Positions 33,229 to 42,900 of a stretch of 54,555 nt of DNA are shown piece after piece. The stretch is from Actinomycetota bacterium (lineage in GTDB: Bacteria; Actinomycetota; Actinomycetes; Nanopelagicales; Nanopelagicaceae), in the NCBI GenBank assembly GCA_029977785.1, contig JAPOKG010000002.1:1-54555 (forward strand). Direction: 5' to 3'. The translations under genes were made by a program, and so were the position numbers. The notes under the pieces were generated by a model. That model saw only the letters and a program-made list of their open reading frames with translations, was not told the DNA's origin and did no database searches. Position 1 is the stretch's first letter. Each line of letters starts with the position of its first letter.

Positions 33229-34509
33229 ATGACACCTGTCACAACTATTCCAAAGCACGATATTGCAGATGCATCACTTGCTGAAGCTGGCCGCAAGAAG
33301 ATTGAATGGGCAGAACGCAACATGCCTGTCCTGGCACAGATCCGCGAACGCTTCGAGAAGTCGCAACCATTTACTGGTGTGCGCATCGCAGCATGTATGC
33401 ACGTCACAACTGAGACCGCCAACTTGATGCGCGTTCTCAAAGCAGGAGGCGCCGAAATCGCCCTCTGTGCTTCAAACCCACTTTCAACACAGGATGACAC
33501 AGCAGCAGCGCTTGTTCATGAATATGGCATTTCAGTATTCGCTCGCAACGCAGTTGACCGCGATGGTTACTACGCGCACATCAATGCCGCACTTGATATC
33601 AATCCGCACCAAGTCTTTGATGATGGTTGCGACCTCGTTAATACCCTTCATACGACACGTAAAGAACTTCTTCCAAACATCTCAGGTGGATGCGAAGAGA
33701 CCACAACTGGTGTAATCCGTCTTAACCAGATGGCAAAAGATGGCGCACTCACATTCCCAATGATTGCTGTCAATGACACCGATACAAAGCACATGTTTGA
33801 TAATCGATACGGAACAGGGCAATCAACTCTTGATGCCGTTTTCCGCGCAACCAACTTCCTGCTTGCTGGACGCATTGTCGTCGTTGCAGGATTTGGGTAC
33901 TGCGGTAAAGGTGTTGCCGAGCGCGCTAAGGGTATGGGCGCTGATGTTATCGTCACAGAAATTGATCCAACCAAAGCACTAGATGCGATGATGCAGGGAT
34001 TCCGCGTCATGCCTATGCTTGATGCTGCGAAGGTTGGCGATGTATTTATCACCGTTACCGGAAACCGCGATGTACTTCGCGATGAACACTTTGCGGCGAT
34101 GAAGGATGGCGCAATCATGGCTAACTCAGGCCACTTCGATATTGAAATCGATGTTGCTTGGCTTGAGCAGAACTCAGTAAAGAAGAATGAAAAGATGCGC
34201 CATCAGACTGACGAATATGTCATGAAGGATGGGCGTCGTCTACTTCTTCTTGCAGAAGGCCGTCTCGTAAACCTAGGAGCTGCAGAGGGACACCCAGCAT
34301 CAGTTATGGATATGTCCTTCTCAGATCAGGCACTTACCGCTGAATACCTTGTTAAGGAAGCAAAGAATCTTCCTGCTGGTGTTCATGAAGTTCCTTCTTA
34401 TATCGATAAGGAAGTTGCTTCACTCAAGCTCAAGTCAATGGGTGGACGTATCGATGTCTTAACGCCTGCTCAGGATATGTACCTCAACTCTTGGGAGCAC
34501 GGTTCCTAA
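33229..34509 (+). CDS. ahcY: Adenosylhomocysteinase (S-adenosylhomocysteine hydrolase)
   Basis: Hydrolyses S-adenosylhomocysteine to adenosine and homocysteine with bound NAD+, completing the activated-methyl cycle. At 426 residues it is of the shorter type (actinobacterial enzymes are often near 490). Motifs: [20 protein letters not shown] at the substrate site, DDGCDL, the NAD-binding [26 protein letters not shown] and the C-terminal [12 protein letters not shown] with the adenosine-sealing tail. mtrA follows directly after the stop. Preceded by AGGGAG. Confidence 0.95.
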   Translation: MTPVTTIPKHDIADASLAEAGRKKIEWAERNMPVLAQIRERFEKSQPFTGVRIAACMHVTTETANLMRVLKAGGAEIALCASNPLSTQDDTAAALVHEYGISVFARNAVDRDGYYAHINAALDINPHQVFDDGCDLVNTLHTTRKELLPNISGGCEETTTGVIRLNQMAKDGALTFPMIAVNDTDTKHMFDNRYGTGQSTLDAVFRATNFLLAGRIVVVAGFGYCGKGVAERAKGMGADVIVTEIDPTKALDAMMQGFRVMPMLDAAKVGDVFITVTGNRDVLRDEHFAAMKDGAIMANSGHFDIEIDVAWLEQNSVKKNEKMRHQTDEYVMKDGRRLLLLAEGRLVNLGAAEGHPASVMDMSFSDQALTAEYLVKEAKNLPAGVHEVPSYIDKEVASLKLKSMGGRIDVLTPAQDMYLNSWEHGS

Positions 34510-35190
34510 ATGGCGCTGGTTATGGTCGTCGATGACGATCAAGACCTTGCAGAAATGCTCGGAATTGTTTTAACAAGTTCGGGCTTCGATGTAGATCTTG
34601 TAAGTCGAGGAGATGAGGCGCTGGAGGTATTTAGAAATAATCCTCCAGACCTCGTCTTGCTCGATGTGATGTTGCCAGGGATAGATGGTATTGAGGTCTG
34701 CAGATTAATAAGACAAGAATCTATGGTTCCGATAGTTATGTTGAGTGCAAAAGGAGAGACGCAAGATATTGTCCGCGGCCTAGAAGCTGGCGCTGATGAC
34801 TATATGCAGAAGCCTTTTCGCGATAAGGCTGAATTGATTGCCCGCATTCGCACTCGCTTGCGACGTACCAACGCCGATGTCACAGGCCTACTCACAATTG
34901 GCGATCTCACCATTGATGTGACGGCTCATGAAGTCCAACGCGGCACGACGGTGATTCAACTTACCCGCCTCGAGTTCGATTTATTGGTAGCTCTTGCGAA
35001 AGATCCCGGCAGAGTATTTACTCGAGATGCGCTTTTGAGCGAAGTCTGGGGCTATCGCCACAGCACGGATACTCGTTTAGTGAACGTTCACGTACAGCGC
35101 CTACGTTCTAAGGTTGAACATGACCCAGAGCATCCTGAGATAGTCATGACAGTACGCGGAGTTGGTTACAAGGCGGGCGGCCCAGCGTAA
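34510..35190 (+). CDS. mtrA: MtrA, OmpR-family response regulator
   Basis: A 226-residue regulator with receiver domain (acidic DDD at 8-10, phospho-acceptor Asp52 in LVLLDVMLPG, MLSAKGE and the lysine in YMQKPF) and a winged-helix domain (about 128-226). The C-terminal GYRHSTDTRLVNVHVQRLRS and TVRGVGYKAG closely match mycobacterial MtrA. MtrA controls cell division, wall hydrolases and osmotic responses. It starts on the base after the sahH stop, so sahH and mtrA are probably co-transcribed; mtrB follows. Confidence 0.93.
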   Translation: MALVMVVDDDQDLAEMLGIVLTSSGFDVDLVSRGDEALEVFRNNPPDLVLLDVMLPGIDGIEVCRLIRQESMVPIVMLSAKGETQDIVRGLEAGADDYMQKPFRDKAELIARIRTRLRRTNADVTGLLTIGDLTIDVTAHEVQRGTTVIQLTRLEFDLLVALAKDPGRVFTRDALLSEVWGYRHSTDTRLVNVHVQRLRSKVEHDPEHPEIVMTVRGVGYKAGGPA

Positions 35191-35204
35191 AGGGCGCATT
35201 CACC

Positions 35205-36773
35205 ATGAGGGGAATCCGAAAGACGTTGGCGCAATCACTTGCGACCAAAGTTATCCTCTCCACAATTCTCCTCTCGCTGGGAGTCATTAGCCTTACCGGT
35301 TCTGCCCTCAATTCACGCCTTTCTGACGGTATTCGCTCAGTAAGTTTAGATTCAGCGCTGACAGAGGCTCGCTTCACATTCTTTAACGCGCAATATCAGT
35401 TGATTCTCTCGCAAGGCAAAACTGTCGAAGAGCGCAAACAAGTGATTGCGGGTTTAGTTGTTGAAGCGACAACCCAGGATGTCAATGAAGATAGTCGCGA
35501 CATTATTCTTCTTAAGTTTCCAAATGAGAAAAACTCGCGGGTTTCATATGAAATGGCCTCGGCGTTGGTGGATCCAAAATCTGTCCCGGAATCACTTCGC
35601 GAGAGAGTGAGAGCCTCTAAAGCATCACAATATGAATATGCCCAAAACCGCTATCTCAATTCACTCACCTCTGACGCGCTCTTTGTTGGAGAGCCCATCA
35701 AAATTCCTGGTGGGGGAATGTATGAAATGTATGTTGTCTTCACTCTCAACACTCAAGCCGAGACTCTCACGCTCATTCGAAATTCTTTGATCTTTACAGG
35801 ATTTGCGCTTATCTTCCTCATCGGCTTAATCACCTGGTTAGTGGTTCGACAAGTCGTTCGGCCTGTGCGCGATGCAGCTCGCGTAGCAACTCGATTTACT
35901 GATGGCGACTTTAGTCAGCGTATGAAAGTTGAGTCGCAGGATGAGATGGCAACTCTTGCCCAGTCCTATAACGAGATGGCTGAGTCAATCGAACGACAGA
36001 TTTCTCGTTTAGAGAATTTGTCGCGCGTTCAGCAGAGATTTGTCTCTGATGTTTCTCATGAATTACGTACACCACTAACAACTTTACGTATGGCCTCTGA
36101 AGTTATCTACAACCAGCGCACCTCATTTGACCCTGTTGTCGCACGAAGCTCCGAGCTCCTTGCCGCGCAGATTGATCGTTTCGAGAGGTTGCTCGAGGAT
36201 CTCCTTGAAGTAAGTCGCTTTGATGCTGAGGTAGCAGTACTTGAGCCAGTTGATTTTGACGTTGTTAACTTGGTAAAGCGATGTGTTGCGGATTTCGAGT
36301 TAGGTGAAGTTCCAACTGATTCTGGAATTCGCATCGAGTCACAATCACCATCTGTGCAAATAAAGGCTGATATCCGTCGTGTGGAGCGCATATTGCGTAA
36401 CTTGCTCTCCAATGCCCTTGATCATGCTGATGGCAAGGAAATTGTTGTCACCATCCTCGCAACTGAGACTGAAATTGCAATTGGCGTCCGTGACTATGGT
36501 CCAGGCCTGGATCAATCTGCACTTATCCGCGTCTTCGACAGATTCTGGCGCGCTGATCCTTCGCGCGCCCGTATCCGTGGTGGCACCGGCCTGGGGCTCT
36601 CTATCTCTCTAGAAGATGCACGCCTGCATAATGGTGAACTTGATGCATGGGGAAGACCTAACAAGGGCGCTCATTTTGTTCTGACCTTGCCACGCGTTGC
36701 TGGCGAACAGATTCAGTCAAGACCAATCAAAGCTACTCCGTTAGATTTCCACGAGGAGAACTTCTACCTCTAA
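35205..36773 (+). CDS. mtrB: MtrB, sensor histidine kinase
   Basis: A 522-residue membrane kinase for MtrA. Membrane helices lie at about 17-36 and 193-215 with an extracytoplasmic sensor between them. A HAMP domain (about 216-268), HisKA with phospho-acceptor His285 in VSDVSHELRTPL, and the HATPase (NLLSNALDHADG, DYGPGLDQSAL, RIRGGTGLGLSI) follow. In actinobacteria the lipoprotein gene lpqB normally comes next and modulates MtrB; here comF starts 23 bases after the stop. The protein size is otherwise normal. Confidence 0.93.
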   Translation: MRGIRKTLAQSLATKVILSTILLSLGVISLTGSALNSRLSDGIRSVSLDSALTEARFTFFNAQYQLILSQGKTVEERKQVIAGLVVEATTQDVNEDSRDIILLKFPNEKNSRVSYEMASALVDPKSVPESLRERVRASKASQYEYAQNRYLNSLTSDALFVGEPIKIPGGGMYEMYVVFTLNTQAETLTLIRNSLIFTGFALIFLIGLITWLVVRQVVRPVRDAARVATRFTDGDFSQRMKVESQDEMATLAQSYNEMAESIERQISRLENLSRVQQRFVSDVSHELRTPLTTLRMASEVIYNQRTSFDPVVARSSELLAAQIDRFERLLEDLLEVSRFDAEVAVLEPVDFDVVNLVKRCVADFELGEVPTDSGIRIESQSPSVQIKADIRRVERILRNLLSNALDHADGKEIVVTILATETEIAIGVRDYGPGLDQSALIRVFDRFWRADPSRARIRGGTGLGLSISLEDARLHNGELDAWGRPNKGAHFVLTLPRVAGEQIQSRPIKATPLDFHEENFYL

Positions 36774-36796
36774 ATCTTTGGCTGTGACCATGAAGA

Positions 36797-37444
36797 ATGC
36801 GCGCTATGAAAAGCCTTCGCGCGTTACAAGAAATCATCTTTCCTAGTCGTTGTTTAGGATGTGGGCAACTAGGTCTGGAAATCTGTTCATTGTGTCGTAA
36901 GAATTGGCATCCACACATTTATCGGCAATGGTCACAACACCTTCCAACATTTCCGATTTACTCCTCTGTCACATATTCGCCAATTGCAGGAAAAGTTCTA
37001 CTTGCTGCAAAAGAGAACAATCTGGCAATCGCCGATCAACTCATCTACAAAGCGCTCGGTCATTCATTGACTTTTGCACTGAGAGAAATTGGTGGAGATT
37101 TTCTTGTCCCAATACCTTCACGCAGATCCGTAGCGCGTTCACGTGGGCGTCAATTTATTGCATCGTTGTCACAACAGCTCAGCGCAGAAATAGGTCTACC
37201 TGCTTATGAAAATTTGGAACATACACGTCGGGTCCGTGATCAATCCTCACTCGATGCGAAATCAAGATTTCATAATTTAGATGGCTCTATGAAATCCCTG
37301 AATTTTCTGAGTGGAAAGGCCATTGTTATTGACGACCTCGTCACAACGGGGGCCACGCTTCAGGAAGCCGTGCGGGCGCTTCGCAAGAGGGGGATTGAGG
37401 TGGCCGCTGCTGTAACTGCATGTGTTGCAGAACCCCTACGATAA
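36797..37444 (+). CDS. ComF family phosphoribosyltransferase-like protein
   Basis: A 215-residue protein with an N-terminal zinc-finger pair (CLGCGQ and CSLC) and a C-terminal PRTase fold with the PRPP motif AIVIDDLVTTGATLQEA. ComF is needed for DNA uptake in some bacteria; in actinobacteria its role is unproven. ATG 36797 is used; ATG 36806 (MKSLRA) is possible. In M. tuberculosis this gene (Rv3242c, from memory) lies between lpqB and hpf-secA1; here lpqB and hpf are absent and secA follows. Confidence 0.88.
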   Translation: MRAMKSLRALQEIIFPSRCLGCGQLGLEICSLCRKNWHPHIYRQWSQHLPTFPIYSSVTYSPIAGKVLLAAKENNLAIADQLIYKALGHSLTFALREIGGDFLVPIPSRRSVARSRGRQFIASLSQQLSAEIGLPAYENLEHTRRVRDQSSLDAKSRFHNLDGSMKSLNFLSGKAIVIDDLVTTGATLQEAVRALRKRGIEVAAAVTACVAEPLR

Positions 37445-37480
37445 GACCCTCATATCGGGCATATGCGGAAGGTAGTTGCA

Positions 37481-40153
37481 ATGGCTTCAATTCTTGATCG
37501 ACTCATGCGTGCTGGCGAAGGCAAAATCCTTCGCGATTTAAGCAAGATCGTCGACAAGGTCAACGGATTTGAAACCACCATTTCATCTCTTTCAGATGAG
37601 CAATTGCGCGCCAAGACTGATGAATTCAAATCACGTCTTGCCCAAGGTCAGACACTTGATGATTTGCTTCCCGAGGCTTTTGCCGTTGTTCGCGAAGCTG
37701 CCAAGCGCACACTAGGTCAGCGCCACTATGACGTACAGATCATGGGTGGGGCTGCGCTTCACAAAGGCAATATTGCAGAAATGCGTACCGGCGAGGGAAA
37801 GACTCTCGTAGCAACCCTTCCTTCTTATCTCAACGCGCTAGCGGGTCGCGGCGTACATGTTGTTACCGTCAATGATTACTTAGCAGAGCGTGACAGTGAA
37901 TGGATGGGTCGTATCCACCGCTTTTTGGGACTCACCGTTGGTGTAATTCTCAACAGCATGAGTCCTGCAGAGCGCCGCGCAGCTTACTTATCTGACATCA
38001 CGTACGGCACAAATAATGAGTTTGGTTTTGATTACCTGCGCGACAACATGGCTTGGTCGCTCGAAGATTGTGTTCAACGCGATCACTTCTTCGCTGTTGT
38101 AGACGAAGTTGACTCAATTTTGATTGACGAGGCTCGTACCCCGTTGATTATTAGTGGTCCTGCTGACAAGGCCACCAAGTGGTACGAAGAATTTGCCAAT
38201 ATCGCCACTAAATTACAGCGAGATGTTCACTACGAAGTAGATGAGAAGAAGAAGACCATCGGCATTCTTGAAGATGGTGTCACAAAGGTAGAAGAGCTTC
38301 TTAAGATTGAAAATCTCTACGAGGCCGCCAACACCACACTTATTGGCTATCTCAATAACTCAGTCCGCGCGAAAGAGCTCTTTAAGCGTGATAAAGATTA
38401 TGTGGTCATGAATGGCGAGCTATTAATCGTTGATGAACACACTGGCCGTATGTTGGCTGGACGTCGCTACAGCGAGGGTTTGCACCAAGCGCTAGAAGCG
38501 AAGGAACGTATTGAAATTAAGGATGAGAACCAGACGCTGGCCACCATCACCCTGCAGAACTACTTCCGTTTGTACGAAACGATCTCAGGTATGACCGGTA
38601 CCGCGATGACAGAGGCTTCTGAATTTCACCAAATCTACAAACTTGGCGTCGTACCAATTCCTACCAATCGAGATATGCAGCGCATTGATCAACCGGATTT
38701 GGTCTACAAATCTGAGATTGGAAAGTTTGCAGCCGTTACGCGCGATATCGTTGAACGTCACCGTAAGGGACAACCAGTTCTGGTCGGTACCGTCAGCGTA
38801 GAAAAATCTGAAGAACTTTCGGCGTTCCTTAAGAAGGCCGGAGTTCCACACGAAGTCTTGAACGCTAAGCACCACGAACGTGAAGCAGCGATTGTTGCTC
38901 GCGCAGGTACTAAGGGTGCCGTCACAGTTGCAACCAATATGGCAGGTCGTGGTACCGACATCATGCTCGGTGGAAATCCAGAGTTCATGGCTGACTTCGA
39001 ACTTCAGCGCCGAGGAATTTCACCAGTTGATAACGCACCTGAATACGAAGCTGCCTGGCCTGCAGAGATTGCAAAACAGAAGGAAGCAATCGCGAAAGAG
39101 CATGAAGAGGTAGTTTCACTCGGCGGCCTCTATGTTCTTGGAACTGAACGCCACGAATCACGCCGTATCGATAATCAGCTGCGTGGCCGTTCCGGTCGCC
39201 AAGGCGATCCAGGTGAATCACGTTTCTACCTCTCTTTACAAGATGATTTGATGCGCCGCTTCAATTCAGGAATTGTCGAGCGCGTTCTCTCTGCGGCCGG
39301 GCTACCTGAAGACGAACCTATTGAATCCAAGATGGTGTCTAACGCTATTCGCTCAGCACAGACACAAGTTGAAGCGCAAAACTTTGAGATCCGTAAGAAT
39401 GTTCTTAAATATGACGATGTCATGAACCGCCAGCGTGAAGTTATCTATGGAGAACGACGTTTAGTTTTAGAAGGAAAAGATCTTGGCGAACAAGTGGGCG
39501 ACTTTGTTGCAGATACAGTCTCTGCCTATGTTCATGCGGCAGCAGCGCAGGGATATGCCGAAGAATGGGATCTCGATAAGTTATGGACTGCGCTCAAGCT
39601 TGTTTACCCAATCTCATTTACTCCAGAAGATTTGATTGCAGAAGTCGGCTCAAAGGATGCACTGGATGTTGATTATCTTGAGTCAAAGATTCTTGAGGAT
39701 GCAAAGCAGGCATATAAGAAGCGTGAGGATGAACTTGGCGCTGATGTTTTACGCGAACTAGAACGACGCGTGTTGCTCTCGGTTCTCGATCGTAAATGGC
39801 GTGAGCACCTCTACGAAATGGATTACCTGCAAGAAGGAATCGGTCTGCGTGCTATGGCGCAACGCGATCCACTTGTTGAGTACCAGCGTGAAGGTTACGA
39901 ACTCTTTGCAGCAATGATGGATGCCATCAAAGAAGAGCTAGCTAGTTTGGTCTTTAACGTGCAGGTAACGATTGAAGGCGACGGTAGCGCAATCAAGGCG
40001 CAAGGCGTCGACGAGAAGCCCGTACAGAGCCAGCCACTTCGCTATTCAGCAGCGGATGAAAACGGTGTTGTAACAAGTGGAGATGTTTCACGAAATAGCC
40101 AATGCCCTTGCGGATCAGGAAAGAAATATAAGCGCTGCCACGGCGCCGCCTAA
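37481..40153 (+). CDS. secA: SecA, preprotein translocase ATPase
   Basis: An 890-residue motor that drives Sec-dependent export with SecYEG. NBD1 starts after [11 protein letters not shown], with Walker [31 protein letters not shown] (DEVD/DEAD box), [38 protein letters not shown], and the C-terminal zinc module [14 protein letters not shown]. The zinc tail, often involved in SecB or lipid contact, is intact. ATG 37481 follows GGAAGGTAG (37467-37475) and matches family N-termini; ATG 37463 would add 6 residues. It is convergent with the DUF6459 gene 6 bases away. Confidence 0.96.
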   Translation: MASILDRLMRAGEGKILRDLSKIVDKVNGFETTISSLSDEQLRAKTDEFKSRLAQGQTLDDLLPEAFAVVREAAKRTLGQRHYDVQIMGGAALHKGNIAEMRTGEGKTLVATLPSYLNALAGRGVHVVTVNDYLAERDSEWMGRIHRFLGLTVGVILNSMSPAERRAAYLSDITYGTNNEFGFDYLRDNMAWSLEDCVQRDHFFAVVDEVDSILIDEARTPLIISGPADKATKWYEEFANIATKLQRDVHYEVDEKKKTIGILEDGVTKVEELLKIENLYEAANTTLIGYLNNSVRAKELFKRDKDYVVMNGELLIVDEHTGRMLAGRRYSEGLHQALEAKERIEIKDENQTLATITLQNYFRLYETISGMTGTAMTEASEFHQIYKLGVVPIPTNRDMQRIDQPDLVYKSEIGKFAAVTRDIVERHRKGQPVLVGTVSVEKSEELSAFLKKAGVPHEVLNAKHHEREAAIVARAGTKGAVTVATNMAGRGTDIMLGGNPEFMADFELQRRGISPVDNAPEYEAAWPAEIAKQKEAIAKEHEEVVSLGGLYVLGTERHESRRIDNQLRGRSGRQGDPGESRFYLSLQDDLMRRFNSGIVERVLSAAGLPEDEPIESKMVSNAIRSAQTQVEAQNFEIRKNVLKYDDVMNRQREVIYGERRLVLEGKDLGEQVGDFVADTVSAYVHAAAAQGYAEEWDLDKLWTALKLVYPISFTPEDLIAEVGSKDALDVDYLESKILEDAKQAYKKREDELGADVLRELERRVLLSVLDRKWREHLYEMDYLQEGIGLRAMAQRDPLVEYQREGYELFAAMMDAIKEELASLVFNVQVTIEGDGSAIKAQGVDEKPVQSQPLRYSAADENGVVTSGDVSRNSQCPCGSGKKYKRCHGAA

Positions 40154-40159
40154 TATTCT

Positions 40160-40687
40160 TTACAACAAGTGCAGTGCGGTACATAACCATCGTCCGTCTA
40201 CGCCTTCAAAGCGAATAACTGCGGATCGATAGCGCGCCCCAAAGCGGATTACTACAGTTGATTCACAGATTCCATCAAATGGTTCTGATTGATGAATGCT
40301 TTTAATCTTTCCAATCTCTTTTTGTGTTCCAGCGCTCTTTAGCAACTCCATATAGATAACGCGATGACACCAGCGAATAAGTTGTGCTGGCTGCCGTCTC
40401 CCACCCCACACTTCGACAACGCTGACAATAAACTTCATAGTCCAGGCATGCAGTTCAGGTAACTCTGATGCTGAAGTGGGAATTGGCATCTCATCAGCTT
40501 CCAAATCCTCACCAAAGGTGGAAGGTACGAGATACAGCTTTGCTTTCTGCGCTGGAACTTCTCGCGCAGGAGGTGCGAAGAGGTCGAGCACTGGATGTTC
40601 CCAGAGCGAGCGATCCTCGGTACTAGATACCAATTGCAGAAAAGAGCGGCGATTTTCAGTAAGAGTGTGTGTGGTTTCTGTAGTCAT
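40160..40687 (-). CDS. DUF6459 (Rv3235-type) family protein
   Basis: A 175-residue protein with a disordered N-terminal half (basic and proline-rich around DLFAPPAREVPAQKAK) and a conserved C-terminal domain: WTMKFIVSVVEVWGGRRQPA, QLIRWCHRVIYMELLKSAG, VVIRFGARYRSAVIRFEG and DGRWLCTALHLL. The domain is NTF2-like in length and pattern, and homologues occur beside secA in actinobacteria. The function is unknown. ATG 40687 is used; the ORF runs to 40729 but the extra residues look non-coding. It is divergent from the SAF-domain gene. Confidence 0.75.
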   Translation of the reverse strand: MTTETTHTLTENRRSFLQLVSSTEDRSLWEHPVLDLFAPPAREVPAQKAKLYLVPSTFGEDLEADEMPIPTSASELPELHAWTMKFIVSVVEVWGGRRQPAQLIRWCHRVIYMELLKSAGTQKEIGKIKSIHQSEPFDGICESTVVIRFGARYRSAVIRFEGVDGRWLCTALHLL

Positions 40688-40777
40688 GGTGCGATATTTC
40701 AGCCTTATGCGAAGTTTCAAATCAGGCACAAGTACGAGTTCATCTCAGACTTAAGTTCTACTGTGGAGAAGTAAGGC

Positions 40778-41407
40778 TTGCGCCATAGCGTGCACTTTTA
40801 CCGTGCGCCCATGGCCGTAAAGAAGAAATCCCAAACCCGTCTCTATCTCTCAATAGCACTCTGTCTTGGGGCGTTGCTCGCCTCATTTTTGATGACGCGT
40901 GCTGCAAATACTCACGAGAGTTATTGGGTGGTCCTGCGCCCAATGGCAGCAGGCACTCAGATTGGAGCTAACGATCTGGGCTACCAATCTGTAGCGCTCG
41001 GGGCTGCGGCAAAGAACTACCTTGCAGCATCGACTAATCCCATAGGGTCAATCACTCGCCGGCGCTTGGTAGCGGGTGAATTGTTGCAAGGTAGTTCGCT
41101 GACAGATGATGCAAGAGCTCTGACACATCAAGAGATTTCACTGAGCATCAGAGCGGTAGATATTCCTATAGACGTTGCAGTGGGTGAGTTAATTTCACTG
41201 TACCAACTCCATGATGTTCGAGAATCAAAGACAACTATTGCTCCAGAATTCATTGTCAGTGGCGCTTTTGTAACATCAATCGACCGTAAAGGAAGTAATT
41301 TCGGTGGTGAAGTAGCGCTAGGACTTGCTCTATTTCGAGAAGATATTGCAACTGTCTTATCTGCATCCACGAGTGGACGACTAGTGGTTGTGCGCGCACG
41401 TGGGTGA
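40778..41407 (+). CDS. SAF-domain membrane protein (CpaB/RcpC- or FlgA-like)
   Basis: A 209-residue protein with one membrane helix near residues 26-42 and an exported SAF domain (YWVVLRPMAAGTQIGANDLG then GSITRRRLVAGELLQGSSL), and a C-terminal beta region. SAF domains occur in the Flp pilus assembly protein CpaB/RcpC and flagellar FlgA; no pilus or flagellar genes are here. TTG 40778 is preceded by GGAG (40765-40768); ATG 40811 (MAVKKKSQ) is an alternative. Its stop overlaps the next gene, which is CpaE/MinD-like, suggesting they form a unit. Confidence 0.78.
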   Translation: MRHSVHFYRAPMAVKKKSQTRLYLSIALCLGALLASFLMTRAANTHESYWVVLRPMAAGTQIGANDLGYQSVALGAAAKNYLAASTNPIGSITRRRLVAGELLQGSSLTDDARALTHQEISLSIRAVDIPIDVAVGELISLYQLHDVRESKTTIAPEFIVSGAFVTSIDRKGSNFGGEVALGLALFREDIATVLSASTSGRLVVVRARG

Positions 41408-42485
41408 AGTTATCAATTCAGCAATCACTGGAATACGCGACCCAGAGCGCGAAGGATTTATTGCCAGCACACTCTTCTCACAAGGATGGAATATCACTTT
41501 GCGAGCCCTGGATTTTAATCAGATAGATGAGCTCTGTAGCAAAGAGGCGATAGATAAAGCAACCATTCTTCTGGCTACTGATTTAGAAGGTCTAACTCCT
41601 GCAGCAATCGCAGAATTGAAATCTCGAGGCTATCCACTCTTTCTCTTTGCACCCAAGGACTCCACGCCTTCATCCTTTGCTGGAGTACAAGAATTTCCTA
41701 CAACTACGCTCGAACTAATCTCGCTTATGCGTGGATCCCTACGTGCACCGATGATAAGAGCGCAAGCTCAGAGCGCTCCAACTCGAGCACGCACTATTGC
41801 AATTGCTGCATCAGCTAGCTCTTCGGGCTGCACTCTGACTGCGATTAATCTTGCGACCGAGTTGAGTTTGTTGGGCAAGAGAACACTTTTGGTCGATGCA
41901 CATGCCCTTGCTCCTTCCATTTCGTCGCTGCTAGGCCAGCGAGGCTTACGTGCCAGCGTTCGCCATCCACAGATTTCAGAGAACCTTTGGGGAATGGAAA
42001 TTTCGCAAGCAAGCCTAGAAAGTGATTTGGGGCAGCTACACAGCGCTCGTTCTGAATTTGATTTCATTGTGATTGACCTCGGAACTTTGCGCAATATCGC
42101 AGCTCAATTGACCGGCAAAAGATGGGAGAGTGAGGCATTTATCTGGAGCGCAACATTTGCAGATGAGCTCTGGTTGTTATCGAAAACCGATCAACTTTCG
42201 CTCGAGCGATTACGCGAACTCTTACGTGAGTTGGCACAGAACTCAATAAAACCAGCACTTGTCGCGGTGCATAGCATGCGGACTCCGGGAAAGAAGAATT
42301 CACCGCTTGATCAATCCTTTACTCAGAGCATCAGTGCGATAAAACCCACACGTGTGATTGCCCTGCCTACCGACAGTCGCAGTGTCTTACGCGCTGAAGG
42401 TGAGCGCAGTAGCCTCTATGAAGTCAATGAACGTAGCCACTTACGCCGTTGCCTCGCAGAAATTGCAGGTCAGCTCATCTCTTAA
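41400..42485 (+). CDS. Degenerate MinD/ParA/CpaE-like protein without a P-loop lysine
   Basis: A 361-residue protein whose central and C-terminal part looks like a SIMIBI ATPase: AIAASASSSGCTLTAINLAT sits where the deviant Walker A (KGGxGKT) belongs, RTLLVDAHALAPSISSLLG replaces the switch region (VDxD), and FDFIVIDLGTL the Walker B strand. The lysines are replaced (Cys at about 144), so ATP hydrolysis is doubtful. The N-terminal ~120 residues resemble a receiver-like alpha/beta domain, as in CpaE. GTG 41400 is chosen over TTG 41388 because it gives only an 8-base overlap with the SAF gene. No TadA/CpaF ATPase is present. Confidence 0.72.
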   Translation: MGEVINSAITGIRDPEREGFIASTLFSQGWNITLRALDFNQIDELCSKEAIDKATILLATDLEGLTPAAIAELKSRGYPLFLFAPKDSTPSSFAGVQEFPTTTLELISLMRGSLRAPMIRAQAQSAPTRARTIAIAASASSSGCTLTAINLATELSLLGKRTLLVDAHALAPSISSLLGQRGLRASVRHPQISENLWGMEISQASLESDLGQLHSARSEFDFIVIDLGTLRNIAAQLTGKRWESEAFIWSATFADELWLLSKTDQLSLERLRELLRELAQNSIKPALVAVHSMRTPGKKNSPLDQSFTQSISAIKPTRVIALPTDSRSVLRAEGERSSLYEVNERSHLRRCLAEIAGQLIS

Positions 42486-42504
42486 ATTCTTATAGGCTTA
42501 GCGC

Positions 42505-42900
42505 ATGCGTGGATATGCGGCTATGACAGCCCAAGAAGTCTCTGACTTTGCGAGCTCACAAATTCTCGATATTTCAGATATCTATGCACCGAGTGCACGT
42601 TTCTTAGCAGCACATTCAGAGCTTGATGAAGAAGAAGTTGAATTTACACTCTCTATGGTGGCGGCAGAAGATGCGCTTGAGATGAAGAGCGCAGGATCAG
42701 GTGCTGCCTGTGTACTTGCCTTTGAAATTCCACAGGAGCTCATCACTGAAAGCCATGAAATGTCGGTATCACTATCTGGCGCACTCACATGGAGCGATCT
42801 GCAATGTCTGTTTGAAGTATCTGCTGATGGTCAAGAACTAACCTGGTTTGCCACTCAAGAGATTTCGCAGAATCTATCTACATGGTTGAAGCAGGCATAG
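42505..42900 (+). CDS. DUF6912-like family protein
   Basis: A 131-residue protein beginning MRGYAAMTAQEVSDFASSQI with HSELDEEEVEFTLSMVAAEDAL, then a beta segment (GSGAACVLAFEI) and a C-terminal LTWFATQEISQNL. This pattern resembles DUF6912, an actinobacterial family often next to SAF/CpaE-like genes. The function is unknown. TAGGCT (42493-42498) lies six bases before the ATG, the same TAGGCTTAGCGC-ATG string as at dapD. The pdtaS gene starts on the next base after its stop. Confidence 0.68.
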   Translation: MRGYAAMTAQEVSDFASSQILDISDIYAPSARFLAAHSELDEEEVEFTLSMVAAEDALEMKSAGSGAACVLAFEIPQELITESHEMSVSLSGALTWSDLQCLFEVSADGQELTWFATQEISQNLSTWLKQA

